This document shows positions 17,962 through 25,852 of a stretch of DNA of 64,000 nt, one piece after another. The stretch is from assembly GCA_036746695.1 (NCBI GenBank), contig DAIODP010000001.1, positions 124,001 to 188,000 of the forward strand. The letters are read 5' to 3'. Below the pieces are notes generated by a model. The model saw nothing but the letters and a program-made list of their open reading frames with translations, did no database searches and was not told the DNA's origin. Every line of letters begins with the position of its first letter. Within the stretch, counting starts at the first letter, position 1. Position numbers and translations under genes: made by a program. This DNA is from UBA3006 sp036746695. Lineage in GTDB: Bacteria > Actinomycetota > Acidimicrobiia > Acidimicrobiales > Ilumatobacteraceae.

Positions 17962-18569
17962 ACGTCTATTCCGCCGAACCTTCGTTCGCGGGTAGTGAAA
18001 TCGGATATCGCTTGCTGAACATCAGTTGATTTGAGTTTTCGCCAAGCGGTGTCCACAAAAACCAGTTCGCTATAGCCCAGCTCCCACATCAGCGATTGGG
18101 GAACTTTGTTTGTTGGGCCGTGCACGACGATCAAATCTGGATCGAATAATGCAGGCGCATGTATTGCAGATGACAGAGCGTCTTCGGTGATCAACGAATT
18201 TGAAAGCGATTCAGCAACATCCACGAATCTTTGCTGGCCGTCCGCACAGACATTGAACGAAATGGTGAAACCATCGACATCGAGATGAGTAACGGTCGAT
18301 CGTTCGATAGCACCACCAGTGGCCCTTGCTATGCGTTCGCATATTTGGTTGCGATCCGCCTCGGAAAACGAGCCCTCATAAGGACAGACAGTGATCCATC
18401 GCATGCCGACGCCGCGGGCGGAGTTTGACAATTCGGCAGTGATGCGGCTCCATTCCTGTGTGGTCGTGTCAAGCCATTGCACCGACGACCCACCACAAAC
18501 CAATACGTGGACAAGGCCATCTACCGATTTGCTCCTCTTCCGTTTAAAGAGAGTGGCTACGGACAACAT
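17958..18569 (-). CDS. Non-catalytic cis-prenyltransferase-like subunit (NgBR/Nus1-like)
   Basis: A 203-residue protein whose second half follows the undecaprenyl diphosphate synthase pattern: FTISFNVCADGQQRFVDVAE, DPDLIVVHG, LMWELGYSELVFVD and the C-terminal RERRFGG, which carries the R-x-G motif. The catalytic signatures are lost: VCGGSSVQW replaces the MDGNGRWA loop, PYEGSFSE replaces the FSTENW loop and VHGPTNKV replaces RTGGExR. It occupies the canonical uppS slot upstream of recO (four-base overlap) and is divergent from a catalytic uppS that lacks the tail. The start is ATG 18569; upstream frame is antisense to uppS. A regulatory or structural partner of UppS is inferred. Confidence 0.7.
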   Translation of the reverse strand: MLSVATLFKRKRSKSVDGLVHVLVCGGSSVQWLDTTTQEWSRITAELSNSARGVGMRWITVCPYEGSFSEADRNQICERIARATGGAIERSTVTHLDVDGFTISFNVCADGQQRFVDVAESLSNSLITEDALSSAIHAPALFDPDLIVVHGPTNKVPQSLMWELGYSELVFVDTAWRKLKSTDVQQAISDFTTRERRFGGIDV

Positions 18570-18611
18570 CTCACCATTGTCGCACGAGCCATCACTAGTC
18601 TGAGTGCTCAC

Positions 18612-19304
18612 ATGGCAAATGAAACACTCGTCGTCCGGTCCGCCCATGGGGCTCATGTGGCATGCATTATGGACGGCAACGGCCGCTGGGCAATGAAACG
18701 GGGGCTCCCCCGCACCGCTGGCCACACGGCAGGAGAAGAGAACCTTGCGGAGGTTGTTCGCCAAGCATCAAAACGCAATGTTGGCTGGTTAACCGTGTTC
18801 GGATTTTCTACAGAAAACTGGGTTCGGCCCAAAGCCGAAGTACGCCACATCCTCGCTCTTCACAAGCAATTGTTCGGTCGCATCGAGGAGCTCAATGCGA
18901 ATAATGTGCGGGTCCAATGGATCGGTCGCCCTTTCGATGAATCGGGTTCAAAGACACCCCTCTACGTACAGAAAGCCATCCGACAAGCGATTACGGACAC
19001 CGCATCCAACACGGGGATGACGCTTACCGTTGCATTTGATTACGGCAGTCGCGCCGAACTTGCCCGTGCTGTGCGAAAGTCGAAGAGTGAATTATTCACG
19101 GTGACAAAGCAGTCGATTGAAGAACGCTTATATCTTGCACAGATGCCACCGGTAGACGTGCTAGTACGCACTTCGGGCGAGTCCCGCATCTCCAATTTCC
19201 TGCTGTGGCAAATCAACAATGCTGCGGTTTATTTTACGCAACGACCATGGCCAGACTTTGACGCCGACGATTTAGACGCCGCATTGGCGTTACTTGATGC
19301 GTGA
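18612..19304 (+). CDS. uppS: Isoprenyl transferase (cis-prenyltransferase catalytic subunit)
   Basis: Makes the polyprenyl diphosphate carrier for cell wall and glycolipid assembly from FPP or GPP and IPP. At 230 residues it has the catalytic Asp21 in IMDGNGRWA, GHTAG (38-42), FSTENWVRP (65-73) and RTSGESRISNFLLWQ (187-201). It stops right after WPDFDADDLDAALALLDA, so the last 12-15 residues of the family with the R-x-G motif (RRFGG) are missing; no other frame restores them. The missing motif is present in the divergent neighbour. ATG 18612 was chosen by fit to the family. The end overlaps dinG by eight bases. Confidence 0.9.
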   Translation: MANETLVVRSAHGAHVACIMDGNGRWAMKRGLPRTAGHTAGEENLAEVVRQASKRNVGWLTVFGFSTENWVRPKAEVRHILALHKQLFGRIEELNANNVRVQWIGRPFDESGSKTPLYVQKAIRQAITDTASNTGMTLTVAFDYGSRAELARAVRKSKSELFTVTKQSIEERLYLAQMPPVDVLVRTSGESRISNFLLWQINNAAVYFTQRPWPDFDADDLDAALALLDA

Positions 19305-21192
19305 GCGCGAAGTTGTTGAGTTACTGCGCAAAGTAACCGACACGCTTCCGAACACAGAGGAGCGCCAAGGACAAAATGATATGGCGATGGCTGTCTCGCG
19401 TGCCGTCAGCAGCAACCGCCACCTCATCGTGCAGGCTGGTACGGGAACCGGGAAAACACTGGGCTACTTGGTGCCACTCATCGCATCGGGCAAACGAATT
19501 GTTGTTTCGACTTACACCAAGGCATTGCAAGACCAACTTGCGGCACACGATCTTCCGCAACTGATCCCCATCTTTGAACAAGAGCTAGGTCGAACAATCA
19601 CGTGGTCTGTTCTCAAGGGTCGAAACAACTACCTATGTCGACAGCGACTTGACGAGATGGAATCTCCCAAGCAGGCGAAACTAGACCTCGACGACACAAG
19701 TGCTGCAGTGAAGGCCGAAGTACGAAAATTGATTGAATGGGCCGACGACACCGACACAGGTGACCAGGGCGATCTGACGTGGAGCCCAAGCGAAAAGGCT
19801 TGGCGATTGGTCAGTGTTGGTAGCGACGAGTGCCCAGGCTCGCAGCGTTGCCCCGCAGCCGATAGATGCTTCTCCGAACAGGCACGAGCATCGGCAACAC
19901 TTTCAGACGTAGTGATCGTCAATACGTTCATCTACGGACTGCACATTGCAATGAACGGCGAACTTTTGCCAGAACACGATGTTGTTGTCTTCGACGAGGC
20001 GCATCAACTTGAAGATGTAATCAGCAATACTGTCAGCACCTCAATAGGTTCTGGGCGCATCAATGGCGTCATCACCGCATTGCGCGCAATCATCCGCGAC
20101 GACTCGATGACTAATGCCCTGCAGCTTCTTGCACACGATTACAACGCCTGCCTCATTCCATACGTCGGCAAGCGTGTCGATTTACCCTTTCCTCCCGCCA
20201 TCGGCGCGGCGTTGGTGGACGTCCGCCTAAAAATCGATCAGGCCGTGCAGGTATTGCGCGCAATCGACAGCAAAGATGATAAAGCAAAACAGAAAGTCTT
20301 GCGCGCGCAAATGCTTGCCAACCGCGTTATTGACGCAGTGGACATGTGCCTGACGGCGGGCAAATCCCAAGTCGCCTTCGTGTCCGGAACTGCCGACCGG
20401 TGTTCCTTGGAGATTGCACCGTTGAATGTTGGGCCATCAATGGATGCTGGCGTATGGAGCAAACGACTTGCGATATTGGCGAGCGCAACTATTCCGCTAG
20501 CGATGCCAAGCCGCATCGGATTAGACCCAGAATCTGTCGACATCATTGATGTAGGGAGCCCCTTTGATTACGAGAACACAGCGATGCTGTATTGCGCCAA
20601 ACACCTGCCCGAGCCAAACGATCCACGTCGTGACAACTCAGTTCATGATGAAATTGAAACGCTGATCAGGTTTGCGGGGGGACGAACACTCGCTTTGTTC
20701 ACAACCTATAGGGCAATGCATTTGGCAGCAGACGAAATGGAGAAACGACTTCCGTACAACATCATGCGCCAAGACCAACTACCAAAAATGGCATTAATCA
20801 ATGCATTTAGCAATGACGAACAATCCTGTCTATTTGCGACCGCGGGTTTTTTCCAAGGTGTTGATGTCCCTGGACGCGCATTAAGCCTCGTCATCATTGA
20901 CAAAATCCCCTTTCCGCGACCTGACGACCCACTACTCAGTGCGCGCCGTGATGTAGTTGGGAAGAGTTGGTTCAACGAAATAGATATTCCGCTTGCCGCG
21001 ACAGCGCTGGCACAAGCATCGGGGCGCCTCATCAGGTCGCAGAGCGACTCAGGAGTGGTCGCAATTCTTGATCCAAGATTGGCCACCAAGGGTTACGGGA
21101 AACGTCTTGGTTCAGTCCTTCCGCCGATGAAACGAACAATCGAGATCGAAGAAGTTAAATCGTTTTTACGACAGATAATTAACGAGGAATAA
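19297..21192 (+). CDS. dinG: DinG/XPD-type ATP-dependent DNA helicase
   Basis: A 631-residue superfamily 2 helicase of the Rad3/DinG group. Walker A is AGTGTGKT (residues 47-54), the DEAH box is at 232-235 (VFDEAHQLEDV), and motif VI is QASGRLIRS. Four cysteines at 113, 178, 184 and 190 match the iron-sulphur domain of XPD-like helicases. The start at ATG 19297 overlaps uppS; a TTG three bases upstream is possible. It converges on the response regulator gene with a 14-base overlap. Confidence 0.92.
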   Translation: MREREVVELLRKVTDTLPNTEERQGQNDMAMAVSRAVSSNRHLIVQAGTGTGKTLGYLVPLIASGKRIVVSTYTKALQDQLAAHDLPQLIPIFEQELGRTITWSVLKGRNNYLCRQRLDEMESPKQAKLDLDDTSAAVKAEVRKLIEWADDTDTGDQGDLTWSPSEKAWRLVSVGSDECPGSQRCPAADRCFSEQARASATLSDVVIVNTFIYGLHIAMNGELLPEHDVVVFDEAHQLEDVISNTVSTSIGSGRINGVITALRAIIRDDSMTNALQLLAHDYNACLIPYVGKRVDLPFPPAIGAALVDVRLKIDQAVQVLRAIDSKDDKAKQKVLRAQMLANRVIDAVDMCLTAGKSQVAFVSGTADRCSLEIAPLNVGPSMDAGVWSKRLAILASATIPLAMPSRIGLDPESVDIIDVGSPFDYENTAMLYCAKHLPEPNDPRRDNSVHDEIETLIRFAGGRTLALFTTYRAMHLAADEMEKRLPYNIMRQDQLPKMALINAFSNDEQSCLFATAGFFQGVDVPGRALSLVIIDKIPFPRPDDPLLSARRDVVGKSWFNEIDIPLAATALAQASGRLIRSQSDSGVVAILDPRLATKGYGKRLGSVLPPMKRTIEIEEVKSFLRQIINEE

Positions 21193-21874
21193 GTCGATAA
21201 CCCATTCCTCTAACTGTGCAGATGATTCTGGGATCATCCGCCTGCTGCTCGATCTTCACTCGCAGTCGGCGGATGTGCGCATCAACCAACCGACTATCGC
21301 CAAGATATTCATAACCCCACACGCGTTCCAGTAATTGATCCCTCGAAAGGACCATGTTGGGATGGTCAGCGAACTCCACAAGCAAGTTGTACTCGGTCTT
21401 TGTTAAAGAAACTTCTACACCAGCTTTTCGAACCACGCTCAATTCTCTCGACAATTCGATATCGCCGAATTGTGAAAGTGCATTGGCTGCATTCACAGTG
21501 TTGGGCTCTGTCAAAGTTGTACGGCGAAGTGCCGCGCGAATTCGTGCAGCCAATTCTTTGGCCACCACGGGCTTAGTCACATAATCGTCGGCACCAGCCT
21601 CAAGACCCGCAACCAAATCGTGCGTGTCAGTTTGTGCCGTGACCATGATGATCGGAACGATGCTCGTTTGTCGCAGTTGTCGGCAGACCTCAAAACCCGA
21701 AATGTCAGGCAAACGCAAATCAAGCAAAATTAAGTCAACTTCATGCTCGCTAAATAAGCGCAAGCCTGTCTGTCCATCGTGGGCCTCCACAACCTTGTAG
21801 CCCTCGTCCTCCAGAGCCAGGCGCAGGGCGGTCCGAATGGCTGGATCGTCCTCTACGAACAACAAGGTATGCAT
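21179..21874 (-). CDS. OmpR/PhoB-family response regulator (MtrA-like)
   Basis: A 231-residue transcription regulator. The receiver has the acidic pair EDD (8-10), phospho-acceptor Asp52 (LLDLRLPDISGF) and Lys101 (DDYVTKPV). The C-terminal winged helix shows the usual SLTKTEYNLL, LLERVWGYEY and VRGMGYRL. The start is ATG 21874; the open frame upstream covers the intergenic hairpin and is unlikely to be coding. It is divergent from a histidine kinase that is followed by a GerMN lipoprotein, which recalls the MtrA-MtrB-LpqB system. Confidence 0.88.
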   Translation of the reverse strand: MHTLLFVEDDPAIRTALRLALEDEGYKVVEAHDGQTGLRLFSEHEVDLILLDLRLPDISGFEVCRQLRQTSIVPIIMVTAQTDTHDLVAGLEAGADDYVTKPVVAKELAARIRAALRRTTLTEPNTVNAANALSQFGDIELSRELSVVRKAGVEVSLTKTEYNLLVEFADHPNMVLSRDQLLERVWGYEYLGDSRLVDAHIRRLRVKIEQQADDPRIICTVRGMGYRLIPR

Positions 21875-21967
21875 ACACAAGCAGTCTGCCCGATGGTTGC
21901 AAATTGTTACCGAAATAGCACACAAATCGGCTGTAAACGTCAATCGTGGCGTGGAGAATTGGGTATC

Positions 21968-22010
21968 GAACCGGCGGGAACCCATGCTCCCCCTTGGGCC
22001 CCGCCGGTTC
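21968..22010. repeat. Strong inverted repeat between divergent two-component genes
   Basis: An 11-bp perfect stem, GAACCGGCGGG (21968-21978) with CCCGCCGGTTC (22000-22010), encloses a second 4-bp stem CCCA/TGGG. There is no T-run on either side, so it is not an ordinary intrinsic terminator. It lies in the 185 bp between the divergent regulator and kinase genes and could be an operator or an RNA structure in a leader. Which is unknown. Confidence 0.7.
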
Positions 22011-22059
22011 CGATTTCGTGCAATGGCAAAAGGCTCCCAGGATGCGCCATGCTGAACCA

Positions 22060-23514
22060 ATGAGAATCCGAACTCAACGACTGCTCTTCACGGGGCTACG
22101 TGGTCGAATGGTTCTTTTCTTTAGTCTCGCCGCCTTTGCCGCCGGACTTCTGCTCAGCGTCGTGACTTACGCAAGCACACGCTCCTATCTGCTTAGCCAA
22201 CGTAGCGAGGTCGCCGAGCGACAGGCATTTAACAACGCTCAATTGGTGCGAACTGTTGTCGCAACAGACCGCGAGAACATCGCGGACATGATTACCAATA
22301 TTCGAAGTGAACGAGGTGGTTTTGCGGTGTTTCACTTAGATGCAACAGATTCGCAATCGTCCGCCTTTTACGCCCAAGAGCCGCTCCGATTCACCCAGAC
22401 CGACCTGCCCACCGAGCTGGTTCGACGGACACTTGCTGGCTCAACTGGCAGTCAACGATTTACGTTCGACAACAAACCCTACGAAGGTGTTGGTGTTGCT
22501 ATCCCCTCACTAGGAGTGCAGTACTTTGAAGCATTTCCATTGACAGATGTACAGACAACGCTTCGAACAATACAAACGACACTTGTAATCGGCGTACTCA
22601 TCATCACATTTTCCGCAGGTTTCCTTGGATTTTCCGCAAGCAGAAATGTTCTTCGACCGCTCACTCGAGTGGCAGCTGCAGCGAACGATATTGCAACAGG
22701 TGGGCTAGATACACGGCTTGAAAACGAATCCGACAGCGACTTAGACCAATTGGTGAGTTCTTTCAACAACATGGCCGATGCTGTGCAGTTGCGAATCGAA
22801 CGTGAACAACGTTTTGCAAGCGATGTAAGCCACGAGTTGCGCTCCCCTGTAACCGCTCTTTCCGCTGCGGTTGACGTGCTTGTTTCCCGGCGAAGCGAAT
22901 TCTCCGACCGCAATCAACAAGCAATCGATATAACGGCTTCGCAAGTGAGGCGTTTCGACCGAACGGTGCTGGACCTTCTGGAACTATCCCGATTAGATGC
23001 GGGTGCAAGTGAATCAAGCCTTGAATACCTTCGATTATCTGACCTGATTGAAAGAATCATGTCGCGCTACGGATTCTCCACGATTCACTTCGAATCCTCG
23101 GTACGAGGCGTTGATTTTGATGGCATCGGAGAAGATGAAACTTTGATCGACCGCCGAAGAATTGAACGTATCTTGCTGAACTTGTTGGAAAATGCACGAG
23201 ACCACGGCGGTGGTGCAACACGCGTCGGGTTAGACCGCATTGGACAGCACTTCGTCATCACCGTGGACGACAGTGGCAATGGAGTCGACCCAAGCGACCG
23301 TGATCGAATCTTTGATCGCTTCGCACGGGCCACTTCTTCTCGGAACAGCACGGGAAGCGGGTTGGGTCTTGCAATCGTTCGCGAACACGCCCGTGCTTTA
23401 GGGGGAGATGCCGTCGCCGAATCATCTCCACAAGGTGGTGCAAGATTTCGGGTCACGGTGTTACAGAGTGCGCCCAAACAGGGACAGGAAGAGACTGGGT
23501 CCGACTATGCGTAG
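22060..23514 (+). CDS. Membrane sensor histidine kinase (MtrB-like)
   Basis: A 484-residue sensor. Two transmembrane segments (about 17-38 and 174-194) flank an extracellular region of about 135 residues. HAMP follows (NVLRPLTRVAAAANDIATG), then HisKA with His258 in FASDVSHELRSP, and the HATPase with N-box LLENARDHGGG, DDSGNG and GSGLGLAIVREH. The partner is most likely the divergent response regulator. ATG 22042 is an alternative start; 22060 places the first membrane helix normally. The end overlaps the lipoprotein gene by eight bases. Confidence 0.9.
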   Translation: MRIRTQRLLFTGLRGRMVLFFSLAAFAAGLLLSVVTYASTRSYLLSQRSEVAERQAFNNAQLVRTVVATDRENIADMITNIRSERGGFAVFHLDATDSQSSAFYAQEPLRFTQTDLPTELVRRTLAGSTGSQRFTFDNKPYEGVGVAIPSLGVQYFEAFPLTDVQTTLRTIQTTLVIGVLIITFSAGFLGFSASRNVLRPLTRVAAAANDIATGGLDTRLENESDSDLDQLVSSFNNMADAVQLRIEREQRFASDVSHELRSPVTALSAAVDVLVSRRSEFSDRNQQAIDITASQVRRFDRTVLDLLELSRLDAGASESSLEYLRLSDLIERIMSRYGFSTIHFESSVRGVDFDGIGEDETLIDRRRIERILLNLLENARDHGGGATRVGLDRIGQHFVITVDDSGNGVDPSDRDRIFDRFARATSSRNSTGSGLGLAIVREHARALGGDAVAESSPQGGARFRVTVLQSAPKQGQEETGSDYA

Positions 23515-24118
23515 GCGCATCGCCGTATCTCTTTGCAGCGTGTTATTACTGGCCGCGTGCTCTGTGCCTAAAAGTGGACCTTTTGAAACCATTTCCAACG
23601 ACGACATCCCGTTCGGACTGAATGCTGCACAGACCACAGCACCGCAATCCGCAACAGAAACTACCGTCGCGAACCTTGACCCACCCGGAACCATGTACGA
23701 AATGGTCGACTTGTATTTCATCCGAAATGCAACCGTCATCAGAGTTCAACGCTCAATGATTAGCCCAGTCGATTCAAACGGAGCACTTGCCGCTCTAACA
23801 GAAGGTTTAATCGACGACTCCACAACGGTAGGGCTGAGAAGTGCGATCCCGGCATCCCTTGAAGCGAGTGTTGATGTCGATCGTGGTGTTGCAACCGTTA
23901 ATGCAACGCGTGCGTTTCTTAATTCGCTATCTGCAGTCGATCAACGGTTGGCCATAGCCCAAATCGTACTTACGCTCACCAGCCGACCAGGAATCGGTCA
24001 GGTGGTGTTTTATGTGGACGGTAAAGCGATCGCCGTGCCAAGAGGGCGCGGAGATCTCAGTGGCGCTGGTGACGCCGTAACTTTTGACGATTACGCCAAC
24101 ATCATTGTTGGCGGCTAA
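23507..24118 (+). CDS. GerMN-domain lipoprotein
   Basis: A 203-residue exported protein. A short signal peptide ends in a lipobox LLAAC with lipidated Cys18. The rest is a GerMN domain (VDLYFIRNATVIRVQRSM, ALTEG, ATVNATRAFLN, AIAQIVLTLTS). In other actinobacteria the gene after mtrB encodes LpqB, a GerMN domain plus a beta-propeller of about 580 residues in total; here the propeller is absent. ATG 23507 has GGAAGAG upstream and overlaps the kinase gene, so the two are probably translated together. It converges on era with a four-base overlap. Confidence 0.85.
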   Translation: MRRRIAVSLCSVLLLAACSVPKSGPFETISNDDIPFGLNAAQTTAPQSATETTVANLDPPGTMYEMVDLYFIRNATVIRVQRSMISPVDSNGALAALTEGLIDDSTTVGLRSAIPASLEASVDVDRGVATVNATRAFLNSLSAVDQRLAIAQIVLTLTSRPGIGQVVFYVDGKAIAVPRGRGDLSGAGDAVTFDDYANIIVGG

Positions 24119-24954
24119 TAGCCGAGGCGTTCAACCCGTTCGGAGCGTTGTTGCCAATTCTTGTCAACAACCACAGCCAACTCGAGAAACATGCCCTTAG
24201 GAAGCTGTTTACGCACGTTGGTGCCGACAACATTTAACATGGCGCCACCCTTGCCAATAACCATTCCTTTTTGGCTCTCACGTTCGACAACAATCTCCAC
24301 ACGCACGCGTGGTGGCTCCCACTCGGTGACGCGAGTTGCAATGGAGTACGGCAACTCTTGATTGGTGTAAATGAGCAACTGTTCGCGAACGAGCTCAGCG
24401 ATCCAAGTGGATTCTGGGGTTTCCGAAACCATGTCGGCCGGGTACAGCATCTCCCCTTCCGGCATCTTGCTTTGCAGATAGCGCATCAGTACGTCGACGC
24501 CTTCGCCCGTTGCGGCGGAAACTGGAAAATATTCGGCGGCATTCAGTTGGCTGAGTGCTGTTAATTGCTTCAGCACTTTCGTTGACCCAGCCTTGTCAAC
24601 CTTGTTCAGTACCACGATTGCTTTTGACATATCGATATGGCTGCTGACCCATTTGTCGCCGGCGCCGAACGGGGCAGTTGCATCGATGACGAGACAGACA
24701 ACATCAACATCCTTAGTCGATTCGAGCGCTGTTGCATTCACCCGTTCTCCGAGCGCGCTGACAGCTTTGTGCAGCCCTGGAGTATCGACGAACACAACTT
24801 GTGTATCTTCTGTCGTCACCACGCCGCGCACCCGTGTCCGAGTTGTCTGCGGCTTGTCCGAAACGATGCTTACCTTTTTCTTGCAAATGGCATTCAACAA
24901 TGTTGACTTACCGACATTTGGTCTGCCAACAAATGACACAAAGCCCGAACGCAT
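24115..24954 (-). CDS. era: GTPase Era
   Basis: Era binds the 3' end of 16S rRNA and checks small-subunit assembly. The 279-residue protein has G1 GRPNVGKST (10-18), G3 DTPG, G4 NKVD and a C-terminal KH domain (GMVIGKGGAML). A GTG two codons upstream is an alternative start. In mycobacteria era is close to phoH-ybeY and recO-uppS; here the same genes are split into three places within 25 kb. Confidence 0.95.
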   Translation of the reverse strand: MRSGFVSFVGRPNVGKSTLLNAICKKKVSIVSDKPQTTRTRVRGVVTTEDTQVVFVDTPGLHKAVSALGERVNATALESTKDVDVVCLVIDATAPFGAGDKWVSSHIDMSKAIVVLNKVDKAGSTKVLKQLTALSQLNAAEYFPVSAATGEGVDVLMRYLQSKMPEGEMLYPADMVSETPESTWIAELVREQLLIYTNQELPYSIATRVTEWEPPRVRVEIVVERESQKGMVIGKGGAMLNVVGTNVRKQLPKGMFLELAVVVDKNWQQRSERVERLGY

Positions 24955-24985
24955 ATCCACAGGCTATGTCTGCAATAATGATCCC

Positions 24986-25384
24986 GTGCAGCAAATCAAT
25001 TTCAAACGATGGTTCGATCGGATGCAGCCTCAAACACTGCAGATTGCCACTTGGCTCCTCTATTTCGATGGTTTCTTTGCCCTTGTAGATCTTCTCGACG
25101 GCTACAGCTATCTGCGTTACATCCGCGAGACATATCGCTTCGGATTTGCATTGGGACTCATCAACGTTGCGCTCTACGCCGCTGGCGGGTTGCTTATGGC
25201 GAACGAACGCAAAATTGGATACAAGATTGCGGTTGCTGCCTCAATCTCACCATTCGTTGTTCGGTTTATTGCTGTTCAGAATCCCTTCTCGGATTCGCTC
25301 ATCTCAATGGCATTTGACGTGGCGCTTGTTGCTCTCCTCTTACACACTCAAAGCCGTGAGCATCAGCGCATTTGGTACCGCTAG
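24986..25384 (+). CDS. Small integral membrane protein of unknown function
   Basis: A 132-residue protein with about four hydrophobic helices (QIATWLLYFDGFFALVDLL, FALGLINVALYAAGGLLM, YKIAVAASISPFVVRFIA, SMAFDVALVALLL). No family was recognised. The start is placed at GTG 24986, since the longer frame is antisense to era. It is divergent from era (31 bp between starts) and nine bases upstream of the MaoC gene, so it may be cotranscribed with that gene. Confidence 0.6.
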   Translation: MQQINFKRWFDRMQPQTLQIATWLLYFDGFFALVDLLDGYSYLRYIRETYRFGFALGLINVALYAAGGLLMANERKIGYKIAVAASISPFVVRFIAVQNPFSDSLISMAFDVALVALLLHTQSREHQRIWYR

Positions 25385-25393
25385 TCTGTTCCA

Positions 25394-25849
25394 ATGACCA
25401 CCGTTATCAAAGACCACGAAGACCTCAAAGCCCATGTAGGCAAGCATCTTGGCTATAGCGACTATCTCACTGTCACCCAAGAGCAAGTGCAGTTGTTTGC
25501 TGATGCAACAGGCGACCACCAATGGATTCACCTCGACGTTGAGAAGGCAAAGTCCGGCCCATTTGGCCAGACGATTGCCCATGGTTATCTCACACTTTCC
25601 TTAGCACCAGTTCTCATGGCAGGCATTTGGCGTAACGAAGGCGTAAAAATGGGCGTGAACTACGGAGCGAACAAGGTTCGCTTCATGTCACCTGTGCCGG
25701 TTGGTTCAAAACTTCGCGCTGGCGCAAAACTTATTTCCGTCGACGACATCACTGGTGGCGCCCAAGTGTGTGTAGAAACGACGTTCGAAGTTGAAGGAGC
25801 CGCTAAGCCTTCTTGCGTTGCAGAACTGATTTTCCGCTATTACTACTAG
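25394..25849 (+). CDS. MaoC/NodN-type acyl dehydratase
   Basis: A 151-residue single hot-dog hydratase. The hydratase-2 motif is visible: Asp41 and His46 in ATGDHQWIHLD, followed by the GPFGQTIAHGYLTLSL helix. The family hydrates or dehydrates enoyl/3-hydroxyacyl-CoA. It converges with an LLM oxidoreductase gene that overlaps an acyl-CoA dehydrogenase gene, which suggests acyl-CoA metabolism. Confidence 0.85.
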   Translation: MTTVIKDHEDLKAHVGKHLGYSDYLTVTQEQVQLFADATGDHQWIHLDVEKAKSGPFGQTIAHGYLTLSLAPVLMAGIWRNEGVKMGVNYGANKVRFMSPVPVGSKLRAGAKLISVDDITGGAQVCVETTFEVEGAAKPSCVAELIFRYYY

Positions 25850-25852
25850 CTA

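Noticed and set aside
18570..18764. N-terminal extension of the cis-prenyltransferase-like protein (open frame to 18764)
   Set aside because: It is antisense to the conserved start of uppS, rich in Cys and Pro, with no family match; ATG 18569 gives a protein that aligns from its start.
19305..19360. Possible frameshift hiding the missing C-terminal tail of UppS
   Set aside because: None of the three plus-strand frames after the stop encodes RRFGG or a similar tail, and dinG starts there with a normal N-terminus.
21946..22059. Histidine kinase start upstream of 22060, or a tRNA-like gene at the hairpin
   Set aside because: The extension would translate the GC-rich hairpin. As a tRNA, neither strand gives an acceptor stem plus a T stem around the TTCGA-like bases.
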